The notes under the pieces were generated by a model. It made no database searches, was not told the DNA's origin, and saw nothing but the letters and a program-made list of their open reading frames with translations. Shown piece after piece: positions 22,666 to 33,636 of a stretch of DNA of 64,000 bases. A program made the position numbers and the translations under genes. How positions within the stretch are numbered: the stretch's first letter is position 1; each line of letters starts with the position of its first letter. The DNA is from Symbiodinium microadriaticum (taxonomy: Eukaryota > Sar > Dinophyceae > Suessiales > Symbiodiniaceae): positions 2,891-66,890 of the forward strand of contig LSRX01000763.1 in the NCBI GenBank assembly GCA_001939145.1. The letters run 5' to 3'.

Positions 22666-23075
22666 TGGGGTTGATGATCCTGAGACGTGCAGCGGTGATG
22701 GATGTCTTGCAAAGCTGTAAAATATCCCATATGTAAGAATGTACGGCACTGCATAAGTCAAGATATCCCATATATAAGGCACTGCATAAGTCACAAGTTT
22801 GACAAGTCAGCGGCAACGTCTAACCTGACCCGGGACCCTTGCTGATCTTTTCGCTTCTGGCTCTCATCTTTTGGCCCATGCTTTCTTTGTGCATGACAAT
22901 ATGTGTCCCAGTCGTTTTTTCTGCTTAGGCCCTTAGCCCTAGTCCCTGAATAGATCCTTTTTGTGGATCCCCTATAGATCCCTTGAGAGATCCTTGAAAG
23001 GATTCAAGGAACCCTTAACGCACCCCCACAGACTCCTTAAACACCCTAAACCCTTGAACCCTAAACCTTAAACCC

Positions 23076-23557
23076 TTGGCCAGCTGCGTGGATGGTCGAG
23101 ATTGGGGCGGCCACGAAGGTCTCCAACACACGCCAGATGCCGCATGTCGTTGTCGACAGCGGTCACTGACACGGCCGAGACGGTTCAGGCTCCCCAGGAG
23201 TCTGCGGTCACAGATCAGGTCGAGTTCGACGCCAATCAGAACGCGCTCACGCAGGCCATCGAGAGGGCGATCTGGGAGATGCTGGGCGTCAGCGACGAGT
23301 TCTTGGAGCTCTACTACAGCCAGCGCAAGAACGTCCCCATCCAAGGGGTGTGCATCCGGGGGGGTCATAAAGGACCAGAAGACATCAGCAGAGCCACTCA
23401 CCCTGGACAACAACGGACTGCTATCCGTCTCGATCCACAATACGGTGTCAACAGGGTGCTCGTCTGCGTACTGGTGTACAAAGGCGACGACGTATTTGAG
23501 CGCTCAGCCGGGATCAGAGAAAGAGTCATTGCACTTGAAAAGAACCCTGAACCTTGA
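23076..23557 (+). CDS. Coding island of about 480 bases, unidentified
   Basis: GC-rich sequence between repeat tracts. The best frame includes MSLSTAVTDTAETVQAPQES, AIERAIWEMLGVSDEFLELY and YSQRKNVPIQG. After a G run near 23360 two + frames both look protein-like (EPLTLDNNGLLSVSIHN in one, YGVNRVLVCVLVYKGDD in the other). An exon end or a frameshift near 23350 is therefore possible. The helical WEMLGVSDEFLELYY segment was not matched to a family. Confidence 0.58.
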
Positions 23558-23869
23558 AGCCAAATCATAAGCCCTTAAACCCAAAACACTAAACACCTGA
23601 ACCCTACACCCCTCACCCTTAACCCCAAACCCCAAAACTCTGAAGGTGGCGAAGGAGGGAGTGAACGGCTGGATCACCGGAGCATTTAGCCGCCAGTCTC
23701 AAAGGCTCTAGTCTAGAAATCAGGCGCTTAGGGTTGACGGTTTATGGTTCAGGGTTCGGGGTTTAGGGTGGAAGGTTTCGGGTTTAGGGCTTGGGGTTGA
23801 GGCTTTAGGGTTTAGTAGGGGTTTAGGGTCAATATTGACTGCAGGGGTTTGGGATATCTTGGACTATAA

Positions 23870-24400
23870 TTATATTGGGTATATATAAGCTTGAGGGTTT
23901 GTTTAATAAAATATAAGAAGAGGTTCTTTTACTGGGTACTATAAGGGGTTCATTTTTGGATTCGACATGGGTAGTGTACTGTAAAGAGTTCAGCATAGGG
24001 ACGCTAATGATTAGACTAGGGCTTCGGGTGATATTTTATACATTAGTTTTATCGTGAGAACAAGTGCGCAAAAGTATCAACGCTTATCAGGGCACTGAAG
24101 GTGAGATGAAAGTAGGTTCTGACGTTCTAAACAAGAGTGCTTTCGTTTACGGGGCGGTCAGAGCTTGAAAGGGTTTATAATGTTTCGCTTGAAGCAGGGT
24201 TAAATGAGGGATTTGGGTGAGTCAAGGGCTGCCTGGGAATCATGGTGTGCGTGTGTTTTGATATAAATGCCCACTTCCAAACGTTCGTGGAACTTGAGAC
24301 GTTTCGGCCAGGTTCGGGGTTAGGCTTGATCAGCATGCCGCCGAAAATCTTGCCTAAACCAAACCAAGCACCACATTCAGATTCCATGAACCCACAGACA
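23870..24400. other. Unique AT-richer sequence, no gene seen
   Basis: Little telomere-like repeat here. Open frames are short and do not look protein-like. Confidence 0.4.
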
Positions 24401-24434
24401 AAAAGCTTTAGACACCCTGTGAAAACCTCTGCAG

Positions 24435-24463
24435 ACTTCAGGGAGTTCGAACTTCCCCCTCAG
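24435..24463 (+). CDS. Exon-like island, unidentified
   Basis: Acceptor TCTGCAG, frame FREFELPPQ, donor CAG|GTGACG. Without splicing the frame continues as VTWRRIVPISEQT to a stop at 24503. Confidence 0.42.
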
Positions 24464-24547
24464 GTGACGTGGAGACGTATTGTGCCCATCTCCGAACAGA
24501 CCTAGGGGACGTCTGCGCCTTACGGCTTCTTGGGGTTTAGGGTTCAG

Positions 24548-24628
24548 GTAGCTTTGTCAACAAGGCCAATAGTTCCCGCAAGGGACAGAGGAAGCGAAAG
24601 ACACCACAGGACCTGAAGACATGAGACG
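24548..24628 (+). CDS. Exon-like island, basic, unidentified
   Basis: Acceptor GGTTCAG, frame SFVNKANSSRKGQRKRKTPQ then DLKT to TGA. The RKGQRKRK cluster could be a nuclear signal. Confidence 0.48.
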
Positions 24629-24692
24629 GGCCTGGATCTTTGGTAAGAATATTCCTTAGCATGTCTCACACTCTGATCAGCTTAAGAGTCTA

Positions 24693-24800
24693 ACCCAGAG
24701 AGCCCAAGACCTGTTAATCAAGGAAAATACTTCAAATGACTTTATGGAACCCCCGTACATTTTCAGGCATATTCGATAGTTAAGGGGTTGCGGGCTCTGA
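24693..24800. repeat. Hairpin element, family L copy 2
   Basis: CCCAGAGAGCCCAAGACC on the left is shared with copy 1 (CCCAGAGAGCCCAATACC). The right end GGGCTCTGAG is inverted to it. Confidence 0.66.
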
Positions 24801-25105
24801 GAAGTAGCGAGGCCTCTACATTCGATGTGAGCCCTGAACCCTAAACCAGAAACCCAAAGCAACCCTAGGCGCTAAGCCCTGAACATTGAACCCTAACCCT
24901 AAGCCCTGAACCTCAAACCCGATTCCGGAAACCCAAAACCCTAAGCCCAAAAACCTTGAACCCGAAACCCCAAGCCCTGAACCTGAACGCCGAAACCTGA
25001 AATCTTAAATCCTAACCCCTCAAGCCCAAAACCGTATCCCCAAAACCCTAAGCCCGAAAAGAAATAAACCCTGAGCCTTTCACCCTAAACCCTGGACCCA
25101 GAGGC

Positions 25106-25232
25106 CAAACAAGCAAGCAAGCAAGCAAGCAAGCAGACGGACAGACAGACAGACACACAGACACAGACAGACACAGACAGACACAGACAGACACAGACAG
25201 ACACAGACAGACACAGACAGACACAGACAGAT
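25106..25232. repeat. CAAG and ACACAGACAG tandem repeats
   Basis: CAAG about six times, then CAGA, then about seven ten-base units of ACACAGACAG. Confidence 0.9.
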
Positions 25233-25239
25233 CCACCCA

Positions 25240-25353
25240 CATATGGGTGTTTCCGAAAATAGGGAACCCTAATATAGTACCCCAAATCAGTAGGATCCTT
25301 ATCATAAGGACACCAAAATTCGGTACCCCTTATTTTCGGAAAGTCCCATATGG
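25240..25353. repeat. Hairpin element, family E copy 1
   Basis: CATATGGGTGTTTCCGAAAA and TTTTCGGAAAGTCCCATATG are inverted. Centre TAGGATCCTTATCATAAGGA. Copy 2 lies at 57490-57594. Confidence 0.78.
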
Positions 25354-25708
25354 AACCTCCTGGTCTCAAGAGAACGCAGGTCTTCGGCAGCACTGACTTC
25401 AAAATCTCCCCCTGCAGCGAGCACCTCGCATAGAAGAGCTGAGTTCTTCGATTTCGGGGGGTTCTTAAAGGGTTCCTTGAATAGTTCGTAAAGAGTTCTT
25501 TTAAGGGATCTACTAAGGGATCTACAAGGCTGTAGGATCCGGGAGGTCTTAGTTCGAAAAAGAGATCCTTTAAGGGAGCTATAAGCTACTAGGCCTTAAG
25601 CCCGAGGTACCTTGCATTTGTGCTGAAAAAAGCTCTTGGAGGTCCTCTCTCCCGCCCCTGTCTTCTTCGGCTTGGGCATTTGGGCTTTAGAGTGTTCTTA
25701 CGAATGCC

Positions 25709-25818
25709 TAATGTAGGGGCCTAATAATTAGAATAGGGTTTTGGGATATGTTGTACTATAATTACAATGAAGAACCCCCAAGATAGTATTGGTAATGATT
25801 TAGGCCCCTATATTAGGC
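25709..25818. repeat. Hairpin element, family B copy
   Basis: Ends CTAATGTAGGGGCCTAATAA and TTTAGGCCCCTATATTAG are inverted; interior as at 6975-7085. Confidence 0.75.
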
Positions 25819-26421
25819 CCTAAATTCAACTCGGAATCCTACGTCGTAAAACCTATATAAACTTACGCCCAGACCTCAGCCCTAAACCCTAAACCCTAAA
25901 CTCCAAAAACAAAAAACTTAAACCCTAAACCCCAAAACTCAAAAAAAAGCCTAAACCGGCTACGAAGAGAGTTCAAAGCAAACCCGGCGACCGATCCCCT
26001 CAACCCAAAGCGCGTTTTAAGGGTTTAAGAGATTAGGGTTTAAGGGTTTAAGGGCTTAAGGGTTTAAGGGTTTAAGGGTTTCAGGGTTTAGAGCTGAAGG
26101 GTTTAAGGGTTCAAGAGATGAGGGTTTAAAGGGTTTAAGAGATTCGGGTTTAAGAGCTTATAAGGGAAAAAGGCGATGAGGGTTTAGAGGGGTTTTGGGT
26201 TTAAGGGTTTAGGCGGTTTAAGCTTTAGGGTTCCCAAGAATATAATCCTGAGCCCCAATAAAGCTCCGTTGAGCTCAAAGCAAAGCTCCCCACGCTCCGC
26301 TGCACATCGGGTGTGGGGTTTCTTTTTTCCAACAGAGTCCATAGGGTTCAGGGTTTAGGGTTACGGAACTAGGTCCGCCAAAGCTATGATAGCGATGGTT
26401 TTTTCTGGCCTGATTCCACAG

Positions 26422-26484
26422 TGGTCGTGTATGTGGACCCTCTGGGCTTGTTCTTTGTGCCACACCTTTCCAACGCCAAGATAG
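26422..26484 (+). CDS. Exon-like island, unidentified
   Basis: Acceptor GATTCCACAG, frame VVYVDPLGLFFVPHLSNAKI, donor ATAG|GTGCAG. Confidence 0.58.
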   Translation, partial: WSCMWTLWACSLCHTFPTPR

Positions 26485-26504
26485 GTGCAGTGTAGCAGCA
26501 TGTA

Positions 26505-26740
26505 TACGCATGTTTGCGCATGTGTGTATGCATGTATGTCGGTTCCCCAGCATGCCGGTATGTATGTATGTATGCATGTATGAACGTACGTGTTTGTGCT
26601 TGCATGCACGTGTGCATGTATGCATGTATGCATGCATTAATGTATGTACATACATCTTCACACCTTACTACCTGCCTGTCTATCATTGTCCAACCTTTTA
26701 TAGTACTTAGATACACTATAGGTAGGTGTGCATATACATA

Positions 26741-26777
<37 letters not shown>

Positions 26778-26830
26778 CATGTATATATATATATGTATAA
26801 ATATAAAGAAATATTTATTATATGTATATA
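26505..26830. repeat. ATGC-rich and TA microsatellites
   Basis: GTATGCAT-type units at 26505-26645, then TA runs at 26730-26830. Confidence 0.85.
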
Positions 26831-27517
26831 TGTGGTGTCTTAAGCCCTAAAAACTACACCATATATACACGTGTAGATGCATCTGAAGCCTCTGCTTTCC
26901 AGGCAAGAGCTCTCTCGGGGAGTGAAGGCTGGGCTGGGCAGTTTGGGGCATTGAGGGTTTATGGATTGAGGTTTGAGTTTGTTGGGTTGAGTGTTTTGAG
27001 GTTTAGGGTTTCGTGGTGCAGGGATTTAGGGTGTTGGGTTTAGGGTTTTAGGGTGGGTCAAGAGTTGACTTTAGAGATTAGGCCTCCAGGGCTTTAGGGT
27101 TTGAGTCTTTAAGGTTTAGGCTTTTAGGGGTCTAGGGGTTTAGGGTTTAAGGTTTAGAGGTTTAGGGCTTTAGGGGCTTAAGGTTTAAGGTTGAAGGAGG
27201 ATGGTGGCCTTCGTAGGGTCTTTAGATGCGTGTCCTTTTTTTCTTTACAGTGAGTGTTCACAGGGTTTCACCTTTCTGCTCGGGCTTAGGGTCTAGAGTC
27301 TAGAGTTTAGGGTTTAGGGTAGTTTAGGGGGTTTAGGGTCTAGGGGGTTTAGGGTTTGGGGTTTAGCGAGTTTAGGGTTTAGAGAGTTTAGGGTTTAGGG
27401 GGTCTAGGGTTTAGGGTTTAGGAGAGTTTAGGGTCTTGGAGAGTTTAGGCTTTCGGGTTGAGGGTGATTTCCGGGTTTTGTGGCAGTGCTTTTTCAGTTT
27501 TTTTTCATGGTCTAGAG

Positions 27518-27619
27518 CCCGGTCTCTGGCGCCCTGGACCACATGGAAGCGCTGAACTTCAAAGCATGGCTGTTGCCTGGAGCTATCGGCCCGCTTTCCC
27601 CGATAGGAGCTGGACTCCA
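27518..27619 (+). CDS. Exon-like island, unidentified
   Basis: Acceptor TCTAGAG, frame PVSGALDHMEALNFKAWLLP then GAIGPLSPIGAGLQ. The donor is not clear (CAG|GGTT at the end, or GC inside). Confidence 0.5.
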
Positions 27620-27751
27620 GGGTTCAGGGCCTAGTTTCCCAGGAGCAGCTTAGGGTTTAGGGTTTATTTAAGCGGCTGTTGCTGCTAATGCTGCCAGCCT
27701 CCCAAACCGAAACCCCTGAATTCTCAAGCCCCGCACCCTCTACACTCTAAG

Positions 27752-27807
27752 CTGGTGCGGACGGGAAAGAGGGGCAGTTCGAAACCGCAACCCCTGCTTT
27801 GCAAAAA
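27752..27807 (+). CDS. Exon-like island, unidentified
   Basis: Acceptor CTCTAAG, frame LVRTGKRGSSKPQPLLCK, donor AA|GTATAG. Confidence 0.48.
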
Positions 27808-27879
27808 GTATAGGGGCTTCAATAATGCCCTATACTATTTTGGAGGATTCTTATTCTCATTATGGAATGATGGAACCTC

Positions 27880-28100
27880 TAGCCTTGCCGATGTTATGCG
27901 GGTGTGCTGGGTGTGCTGTTTTGGGGGCCTGGTGGCTACTAGGGTCTGTCTGGGTTGTCTGTTAGTGGCATGGAGGGGGGTTGTGGGGGCTGTTGGGGTT
28001 GTTGTAGTATGGGGGGGGGGTTTGTTTTGGCTGGCAAGGGGCGGTACGTGTGGATGTGTTTGGGTTGTTGCGGCATGGGGTGGGGTTGGCAGCGGGTGGT
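27880..28100. other. GT-rich low-complexity stretch
   Basis: G and T strongly dominate on the + strand, giving a spurious Gly/Val/Trp-rich frame. Confidence 0.6.
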
Positions 28101-28161
28101 CTGTGTGGGGTAGAGTTTAGGGGTTTAGGGGTTTAGGGTTGAGGGTTTTGGGTTTTGGGTG

Positions 28162-28640
28162 AGACTCCACCGCCCAAGAGAGCAGCCACAATGGATTTCA
28201 CGCCAGAAATGGAGCGCGAGGCCAAGCACTTGAAGGGCGTCCTTGAGAAGCGCCGCATGGAGGCCCAAGCAAATGGGAGCTTGCTCGACTCTGAGAAAAC
28301 GAGTGCAAGGAAGGTGGAAGCTTGGCAGAACAAGCTACGCCAGGAAGATGCAAAGCGCATTGGGACACAAACAAGGAAGCAAGAATTCTGGGACATGGCA
28401 GGTCAAAAAAAAACGCGTGATCATTTCGAGAAGATGCTCGCAGGCAAGACGGTGTGGCTGGGGAGGGAGGTTCAGAATCTTCGGCAAGCTTGCCTCAACT
28501 TTGGAGCTCATGCTGTAACTTCCGAGTTGTCCGCCGCGAATGTCTTCCTTGTGGACAGTCTCAATCCGGAGAAAAAGGCCCAGTGGGCGGCTACACTGCA
28601 AGGTGGCACATTGATTTCGCAGACAGTACTAGAGCCACAG
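28162..28640 (+). CDS. Large exon, possibly BRCT-like, unidentified protein
   Basis: The longest host-like exon in the window: about 160 codons without a stop between telomere-like tracts. It starts near TPPPKRAATMDFTPEMERE, passes through a charged helical part (AKHLKGVLEKRRMEAQANGS) and QKKTRDHFEKMLAGKTVWLG, and ends with SAANVFLVDSLNPEKKAQW and AATLQGGTLIS. The last 65 residues (GAHAV...ANVFLVD...W...LQGG) recall a BRCT fold, where a strand is followed by a conserved Trp. It ends at CCACAG|GCACCC, a GC donor. The family call is tentative; coding nature is well supported. Confidence 0.7.
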
Positions 28641-29387
28641 GCACCCTAAACCCTAAATTAGGGTTTAGGGTGTAGGGTTATAGGGGTTGAGGGTTTAGGG
28701 TTTAGGATTTAGGGTTTAGGGTTTAGGGGTTTAGGGTTTAGGGGTTTAGGGTTTAGGGGTTTAGGTTTGCGCTGAAGGTGTTGAGTTTGGGGGTTTATGA
28801 GTTAGGGAGTGCGGCGTTCAAGTTTGGGGTTCACGGTATAGGGTTTTATGGTTCCGGGGTTTATAGCTGCATAGAAGTGCCTACGACATGATAAGGACGC
28901 ATCTTATTCGGCATTGGGTTTTCAGGTTCAGAACAAGAGCCCCTCTGAACCCCAATCCTGCCCCAATCCCTAGACTCTGCCCTAGACCCTAAAACCCAAG
29001 CCCCTACAAACCCTAACCCTGGGCCTTAAACCTTGAGATCATAGGTCTCTAGTTAAGAGCCCCGGGCCTGCTAAATAAGATGGGGTTTATAGGGTTTAGG
29101 CTGCGGGAATGGCTGCCAAGCGCTTTAGAGGGAATGGTCAAGCCCTCAACCCTACACCCCAAAATCCTAAACCCTAAAACGCCAAAGCCCCAAACCTTGT
29201 AAACCCCAAGACCCTAAACCCCAAAATCCTAAACCCCACAACTCTAAAGCCCCAAACCTTATAAACCCCAAGACCCTAAACCCTAAAACCCTAAACCGTA
29301 AAACTCTAAAGCCCCAAACCTTATAAACCCCCAAAACCCTGGTTCATATGAGGCTTCATGCTCGCTTGGGGCCCGAAATCGTCGTCT

Positions 29388-29465
29388 CAAGCTGTCAGCA
29401 GAGCCAGAGGCCATGGACATGAGTACAGCAAGAAGAGCTTTAATCCTGGGATTCCCAACACCGCT
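29388..29465 (+). CDS. Exon-like island, frame ambiguous
   Basis: Two frames are fully open: AEPEAMDMSTARRALILGFP and GHGHEYSKKSFNPGIPNTAV. Donor CT|GTTAGG. An N at 29493 lies just downstream. Confidence 0.45.
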
Positions 29466-29760
29466 GTTAGGGTTTAGGGTTTGGGGGTTCGGNTTAGGGT
29501 TCAGAGTTTTCAGGTTTAGGGTTTAGGGTTCAGAGTTTTCAGGTTTAGGGTTTAGGGTTCAGAGTTGAAGGTTTAGGGAGTTTAGGGTTTAGGGTTTAGG
29601 GAGTTCAGGGTTTAGGGTTTAGGGTTGAGGGTTTAAGGTTTAGGGTTTAGGGTTCAGGGTTTAGGGTTAAGGGTTTAAGGTTTAGGGTTTAGGGTTTAGG
29701 ATAGAGGGTTTAGGGTTTAGGACATAGGGTTGAGGGTTTGGGGTTTAGGGTATATGAAGA

Positions 29761-29995
29761 GTGGAGTTAGCCTACAGCGGACATGAGATAAGCATAAATC
29801 GAGGTTTGATCTGCAGAACGATAGGGGGACCCACATACTACAGGTGTACTACTTGCGAGCACAATCCAGCCAGGAGCCGAAACGAGGCATTTCCAGTACT
29901 AAAGTTGTACTTCACGCGAGCACTATTCAGCCAGGAGCATCCCGGAGCATCCCGACATGAGTTTTGACCGGCAGCACGATAGGGGACCCACAGAA
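29761..29995. repeat. Imperfect tandem duplication, about 115-bp unit
   Basis: Paired segments recur in order: GCGAGCACAATCCAGCCAGG / GCGAGCACTATTCAGCCAGG, and GCAGAACGATAGGGGGACCC / GCAGCACGATAGGGGACCC. No gene recognised. Confidence 0.6.
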
Positions 29996-30249
29996 AACGA
30001 TAAACCCCAACATCAATGTCCCTTGGTCAAGCCAGTATTCTTGACCGTGGCTCATATAGGGGCGTTAATCATTGCGGGTTCTTTTGTATAGCTTTAAGAG
30101 AGCATGAAAGCGAAACGTCAGGAGCGTGACGATAGCATCAACAATAGATGAAACCATATAGGCTCTACGGTTCTGAGGGTTTAAGGCCCTCAGGATTTGG
30201 ATGGGAGTTTTCGGACGTAAGGTCTAGGGCAACTTCATGATGTCTGAAG

Positions 30250-30313
30250 CAATCCCGAGAAACCAATCATGCCAACATCCGGCTAGACTGGACTGATTGT
30301 TGGGACGATGCAG
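30250..30313 (+). CDS. Exon-like island, unidentified
   Basis: Acceptor TCTGAAG, frame QSRETNHANIRLDWTDCWDD, donor CAG|GTACGG. Confidence 0.55.
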
Positions 30314-30339
30314 GTACGGACAAGCACCATAAACAGTTA

Positions 30340-30482
30340 TCATCACCAGCATTACCAAGATCATCATCACCATCAGCACAAACCGTCATCATCACCATCA
30401 GCACAAACCGTCATCATCATCATCGTCCTCATCATCATCATCATCATCATCATCCTCATCATCCTCATCGTCATCGTCGTAA
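30340..30482. repeat. ATC microsatellite
   Basis: ATC/CATCAT runs with a duplicated segment (ACCATCAGCACAAACCGTC twice). Confidence 0.88.
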
Positions 30483-30532
30483 TGCTCGCCGTCAGCGTCA
30501 TCACCATCGCGTCACCATCCTCACCACATCAG

Positions 30533-30588
30533 GGTGATGCAGATGCCGAGAAGCAGCTTGTGCAACAAGAAGAACAGCTCTTAACCCC
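30533..30588 (+). CDS. Exon-like island, unidentified
   Basis: Acceptor CACATCAG just after an ATC microsatellite, frame GDADAEKQLVQQEEQLL. The end is not defined. Confidence 0.45.
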
Positions 30589-30611
30589 ACATCTGCCAAG
30601 ACATATCTATA

Positions 30612-30712
30612 ATCAGGAATTGCCAATGGTATTCCTCTCGGTTCCTTATTATAGTTATACTATAAAGGAGCCCAAAACCCTATTCTAATTATTAAGGCCC
30701 CTACATTACGGC
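30612..30712. repeat. Hairpin element, family B copy (reversed)
   Basis: CAAAACCCTATTCTAATTAT then TAAGGCCCCTACATTA is the reverse complement of the family B left end. The other arm is poorly kept. Confidence 0.6.
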
Positions 30713-30777
30713 TTAAACTTCCAACATCAGAAGCCTTATGACCTTCGAAGCCCAACCGAGAGGAGCTTTCATCACAG

Positions 30778-30842
30778 GCGCGCGCTCCGCACCTGTCGCC
30801 ACAGGCGCGGTGCCGCTTTTCCTGTTACATGGTGCAGGGCGC
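30778..30842 (+). CDS. Exon-like island, unidentified
   Basis: Acceptor ATCACAG. The frame RSAPVATGAVPLFLLHGAG is hydrophobic, with donor GC|GTGAGG. PLFLLHG recalls the strand and oxyanion turn of alpha/beta hydrolases, but the piece is too short to call. Confidence 0.45.
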
Positions 30843-30888
30843 GTGAGGGTTCAGGGTTTCGACTTCGGGGCTCAGGGCAGTTTTGCAG

Positions 30889-30908
30889 AAGTCTAGCCTG
30901 CAAGGGCG
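30889..30908 (+). CDS. Micro-exon candidate, unidentified
   Basis: Acceptor TTTTGCAG, 20 bases (KSSLQG), donor G|GTTTAG from the repeat. Confidence 0.35.
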
Positions 30909-30959
30909 GTTTAGGGTTTAGGGTGTAGAGGTTTAGGGTTTAGGGTTTAGGGTTTAGAA

Positions 30960-32168
30960 GACCACATCAACACTTAGCTCACAGGGTCTAGGTTATATAG
31001 AACCCCTGCACCCGGTTGTCCTTGACCGCGGAAGCCAAGACCCTAAGCCCTCAACCTAAATGCGAGACCCGAAAGCCTAAACCCTACATCTCCAGACCCG
31101 AACCCTGTTCCCCCAACCACCCTTTGTTATGGTGGTGAGTTGGTTACCCGTTCTATCTGCGACCCTCAGCACGAACCCCTCAATCCGTAAACCCTAAACC
31201 CTACACCCGAAATCCCTAAACCCCTAAACCCCTAAACCCCAACCCTCAGCCCTCAATTTCAGACCGTAAACGCCCCTTGCGTAGACCTTTATATCGTAGC
31301 CTTGATAGAACCCTTTATACTCGTAGCACCTCAGGAGCCTACCCATAGGCCCCTAAGTAGTTCCTTTTTCCGGTTTAGATTTAGAATCCTAGAAGGTAAT
31401 CCCAAAAAGGCACTCTAAACCTTAAGCCTTAAACCCTAAACCTATAAGGTAATCCCAAACAGGAACTACTTAGCGGCCTACGCCCAAAGCCCAGAAAGAA
31501 CATGAAGCTTGATCTCGGGTTGGGAAGTCTTCGGGGTTTTAGGGTTTAGGGTTTAGGGTTTTAGGGTTCAGGGCTTGGGGTTTAGGGTTTGGGGTGTAGG
31601 GTGTAGTGTTTAGGGGTTCGGGGGGCTGGGTCGAAGGGCTTAGGAGTTCAGTGCAGGGTGGAGACTTTTAGGGTAAAGCGCCTGGGATATTTCGGAATGT
31701 ATTAGGTATACATAGGTTTAGCTGGGCTTATGAATTAGGTTTAGGGCGTTCTAGTTGAGGAGTGTAGGATGTTCAAGGTGCAGGGGAGGTTGCGGCCTGT
31801 CACCTCTGAGCTTCTGGGCACCGTAAATCCTAGACGCCAAGACCCTAAACAAAAAGGACGTATATAGATCCACCCAAACCCTAAACTATCGGGGGGATAG
31901 GAACAGAACCCTAAACGCTAAACCCTACTCAATAAACCCTAAACCCAAACCGCGAAGCAACGGGGCGATAGGAAAAAAGCCTTTAACAAGTAGACCCCAG
32001 GCCCTACGCTTAGATCCTAAGCCCGAAAACCGACCCCAAACCGCAAACCAGCAAACCCTTGCAAACCTAAAAGAAATCGGGGTTATAGGGTTTAGGGGCC
32101 AAAAGCAAGCCATGGAAGAAGCTTCTGAAATCTACACCGTGAACCCTAAACCCTATCCCGGGAGCAAG
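30960..32168. other. Repeat region before the first recognised rhodanese exon
   Basis: C-rich and G-rich tracts and a family D element. Two weak exon candidates: KNMKLDLGLGSLR (near 31475-31515, donor GTTTTAG) and RLRPVTSELLG (near 31785-31822, donor GTAAAT). The missing N-terminal part of the gene should lie here or upstream. Confidence 0.45.
31338..31482. repeat. Hairpin element, family D copy 2
   Basis: CTACCCATAGGCCCCTAAGT on the left, GGAACTACTTAGCGGCC on the right. A short duplication (GGTAATCCCAAA twice) lengthens it. Confidence 0.68.
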
Positions 32169-32227
32169 ACAGGAGTGGCATGAGAAGCTGGCACGAGGTG
32201 GCGAGGACTTGGTCCTCTTCGATGTGC
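32169..32227 (+). CDS. TrhO/TSTD2-like rhodanese gene, exon a
   Basis: The exon encodes QEWHEKLARGGEDLVLFDV, matching the family's P-x-E-W-H segment and the beta strand before the first rhodanese motif. The acceptor is CAAG and the donor is GTGC|GCGCCA, a GC donor. It ends with one base (C) that combines with exon b to give Arg of the RN-YE motif. TrhO in bacteria hydroxylates wobble uridine 34 of tRNA; human TSTD2 is the eukaryotic relative. I did not find the upstream exons coding the N-terminal domain, so the gene start is unknown. Confidence 0.8.
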
Positions 32228-32580
32228 GCGCCACGCCTGCCACAGAGGTTTAGGGTTGGGCGTTCAGGGTTTAGGGTTCAGGGTTGGGGTTCAGGGTTGA
32301 GGGTTTAGGGTTTGGGGGTCAGGGTTTAAGGTTTAGGGTTTGAGGTTTAGGGTTTAGGGTTTAGGATTCAGGGTTGGGGTTTAGGGGTGTGCGCTTGGGT
32401 GTCGGGTTTCTCGAACTATTTAGGGGTCGGGAACTTCTGGTTTAGGCTTTATAATTAATTATGGCCGAGAGTCGGCAGGGGGGGGGTGGAGGGTTGCGGA
32501 CTTGGGGGTCGCGCAGGGTTCATGGTTCACTTCGATGCAAGTGCAATAGACGGGGCATTGTAGAAGTCTCTGGCTAATCT

Positions 32581-32688
32581 AGGGGCCTCAATAATTGTAC
32601 TAATAACCAATACCTAAACGCTATAAAACAATCCTAAACGCAAGACCCCAACAACCTATGCTAATTATTTAGGCCCCTATAGTAGGTC
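32581..32688. repeat. Hairpin element, family B copy (diverged)
   Basis: AGGGGCCTCAATAATT and AATTATTTAGGCCCCT are inverted ends. Confidence 0.6.
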
Positions 32689-32979
32689 GCACTCAGAACA
32701 ATAAACTCACTTCCGCCCCAAATTACTCTGGAAGCTTGAGAAACCTAGGTAGGATTACGGACACCCCTTAACTCGTTGTACGGTTCAGGGTTTGGGCTAG
32801 GGTTTCGAGCCCTCCCGTTAGGGTGCTATGTAGGTTTTAGGGTTTAGGGTTCAGGGGTTTAGGGTTTTAGGGTTTAGGGTTTTAGGGTTTAGGGCTTAGG
32901 GTTTTAGGGTTCAGGCGTTTAGGGTTCCGGGTCTAGGGTATGTAGTGTCACATAAAGACCCGCAATCGAACCAGCGAAG

Positions 32980-33030
32980 GCAACTTCTATGAGACGCGCA
33001 TCGGCCACTTCGATGCCCCTGGGGACCAAG
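32980..33030 (+). CDS. TrhO/TSTD2-like rhodanese gene, exon b
   Basis: The 51-base exon encodes NFYETRIGHFDAPGDQ, the strongly conserved RNxYExxIGHF motif of the TrhO/UPF0176 family. The acceptor is CGAAG; the donor is CCAAG|GCAACC. Phases at both ends agree with exons a and c. Telomere-like repeats lie on both sides. Confidence 0.85.
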
Positions 33031-33121
33031 GCAACCGGATGTAGCGCAGGAGCCCTGTTTTAGGGTTTAGGGTTTAGGTTTTAGGGGTTAGGCTATAGGG
33101 TGTATAGAATTTAGGGTTGAC

Positions 33122-33605
33122 TCAGGTCAAAAGCAACCCCGACCACTTCTGCCACACGAGTGTTGATGGACGAATCTGAGAACTATCGACCACCCGGAAA
33201 CCCTCAGCAAGGGCATGTGCATCAACATTGAGGTTAGAGGGGGAACGGGAAGTTCCACCACCGATAAGCAAATGTCTCCGATCGTACCGGTCGCGCACGG
33301 TCTCGTGCATCCACGTGCCACAGCTGAAATGGCCACTGCCACTTCCATTACCATGACCGCCACCAGCACCCAACTGTTCCGTCGCCTTTTTCGAAAGATG
33401 TTTCTTCTCCGTCCTGTTTGCCATTCTTGTTCTGTCTGCCCATCGTGTCTGCTGGGGTCCAATGGTGCTACCGGTGCTTCTGTTGTTCGGTCGTCAGGGA
33501 ACTGAGCAGCGTCCCAAGAACTTCACAATACTCACACGGCGTAGTAACCTGGACTGCGTCTTCTGCTATCACTGTGCTCACTGATCTTCTTGCTGTTCTC
33601 AACTG

Positions 33606-33636
<31 letters not shown>

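Noticed and set aside
21943-22816. ORFs of 140-283 codons with RT, NK, EQ or poly-Leu repeats
   Set aside because: They arise from GCT/GTT and TTGTTC microsatellites, open on both strands.
27755-28120. 121-codon ORF rich in Gly, Val and Trp
   Set aside because: Apart from its first 19 codons it comes from GT-rich low-complexity sequence.
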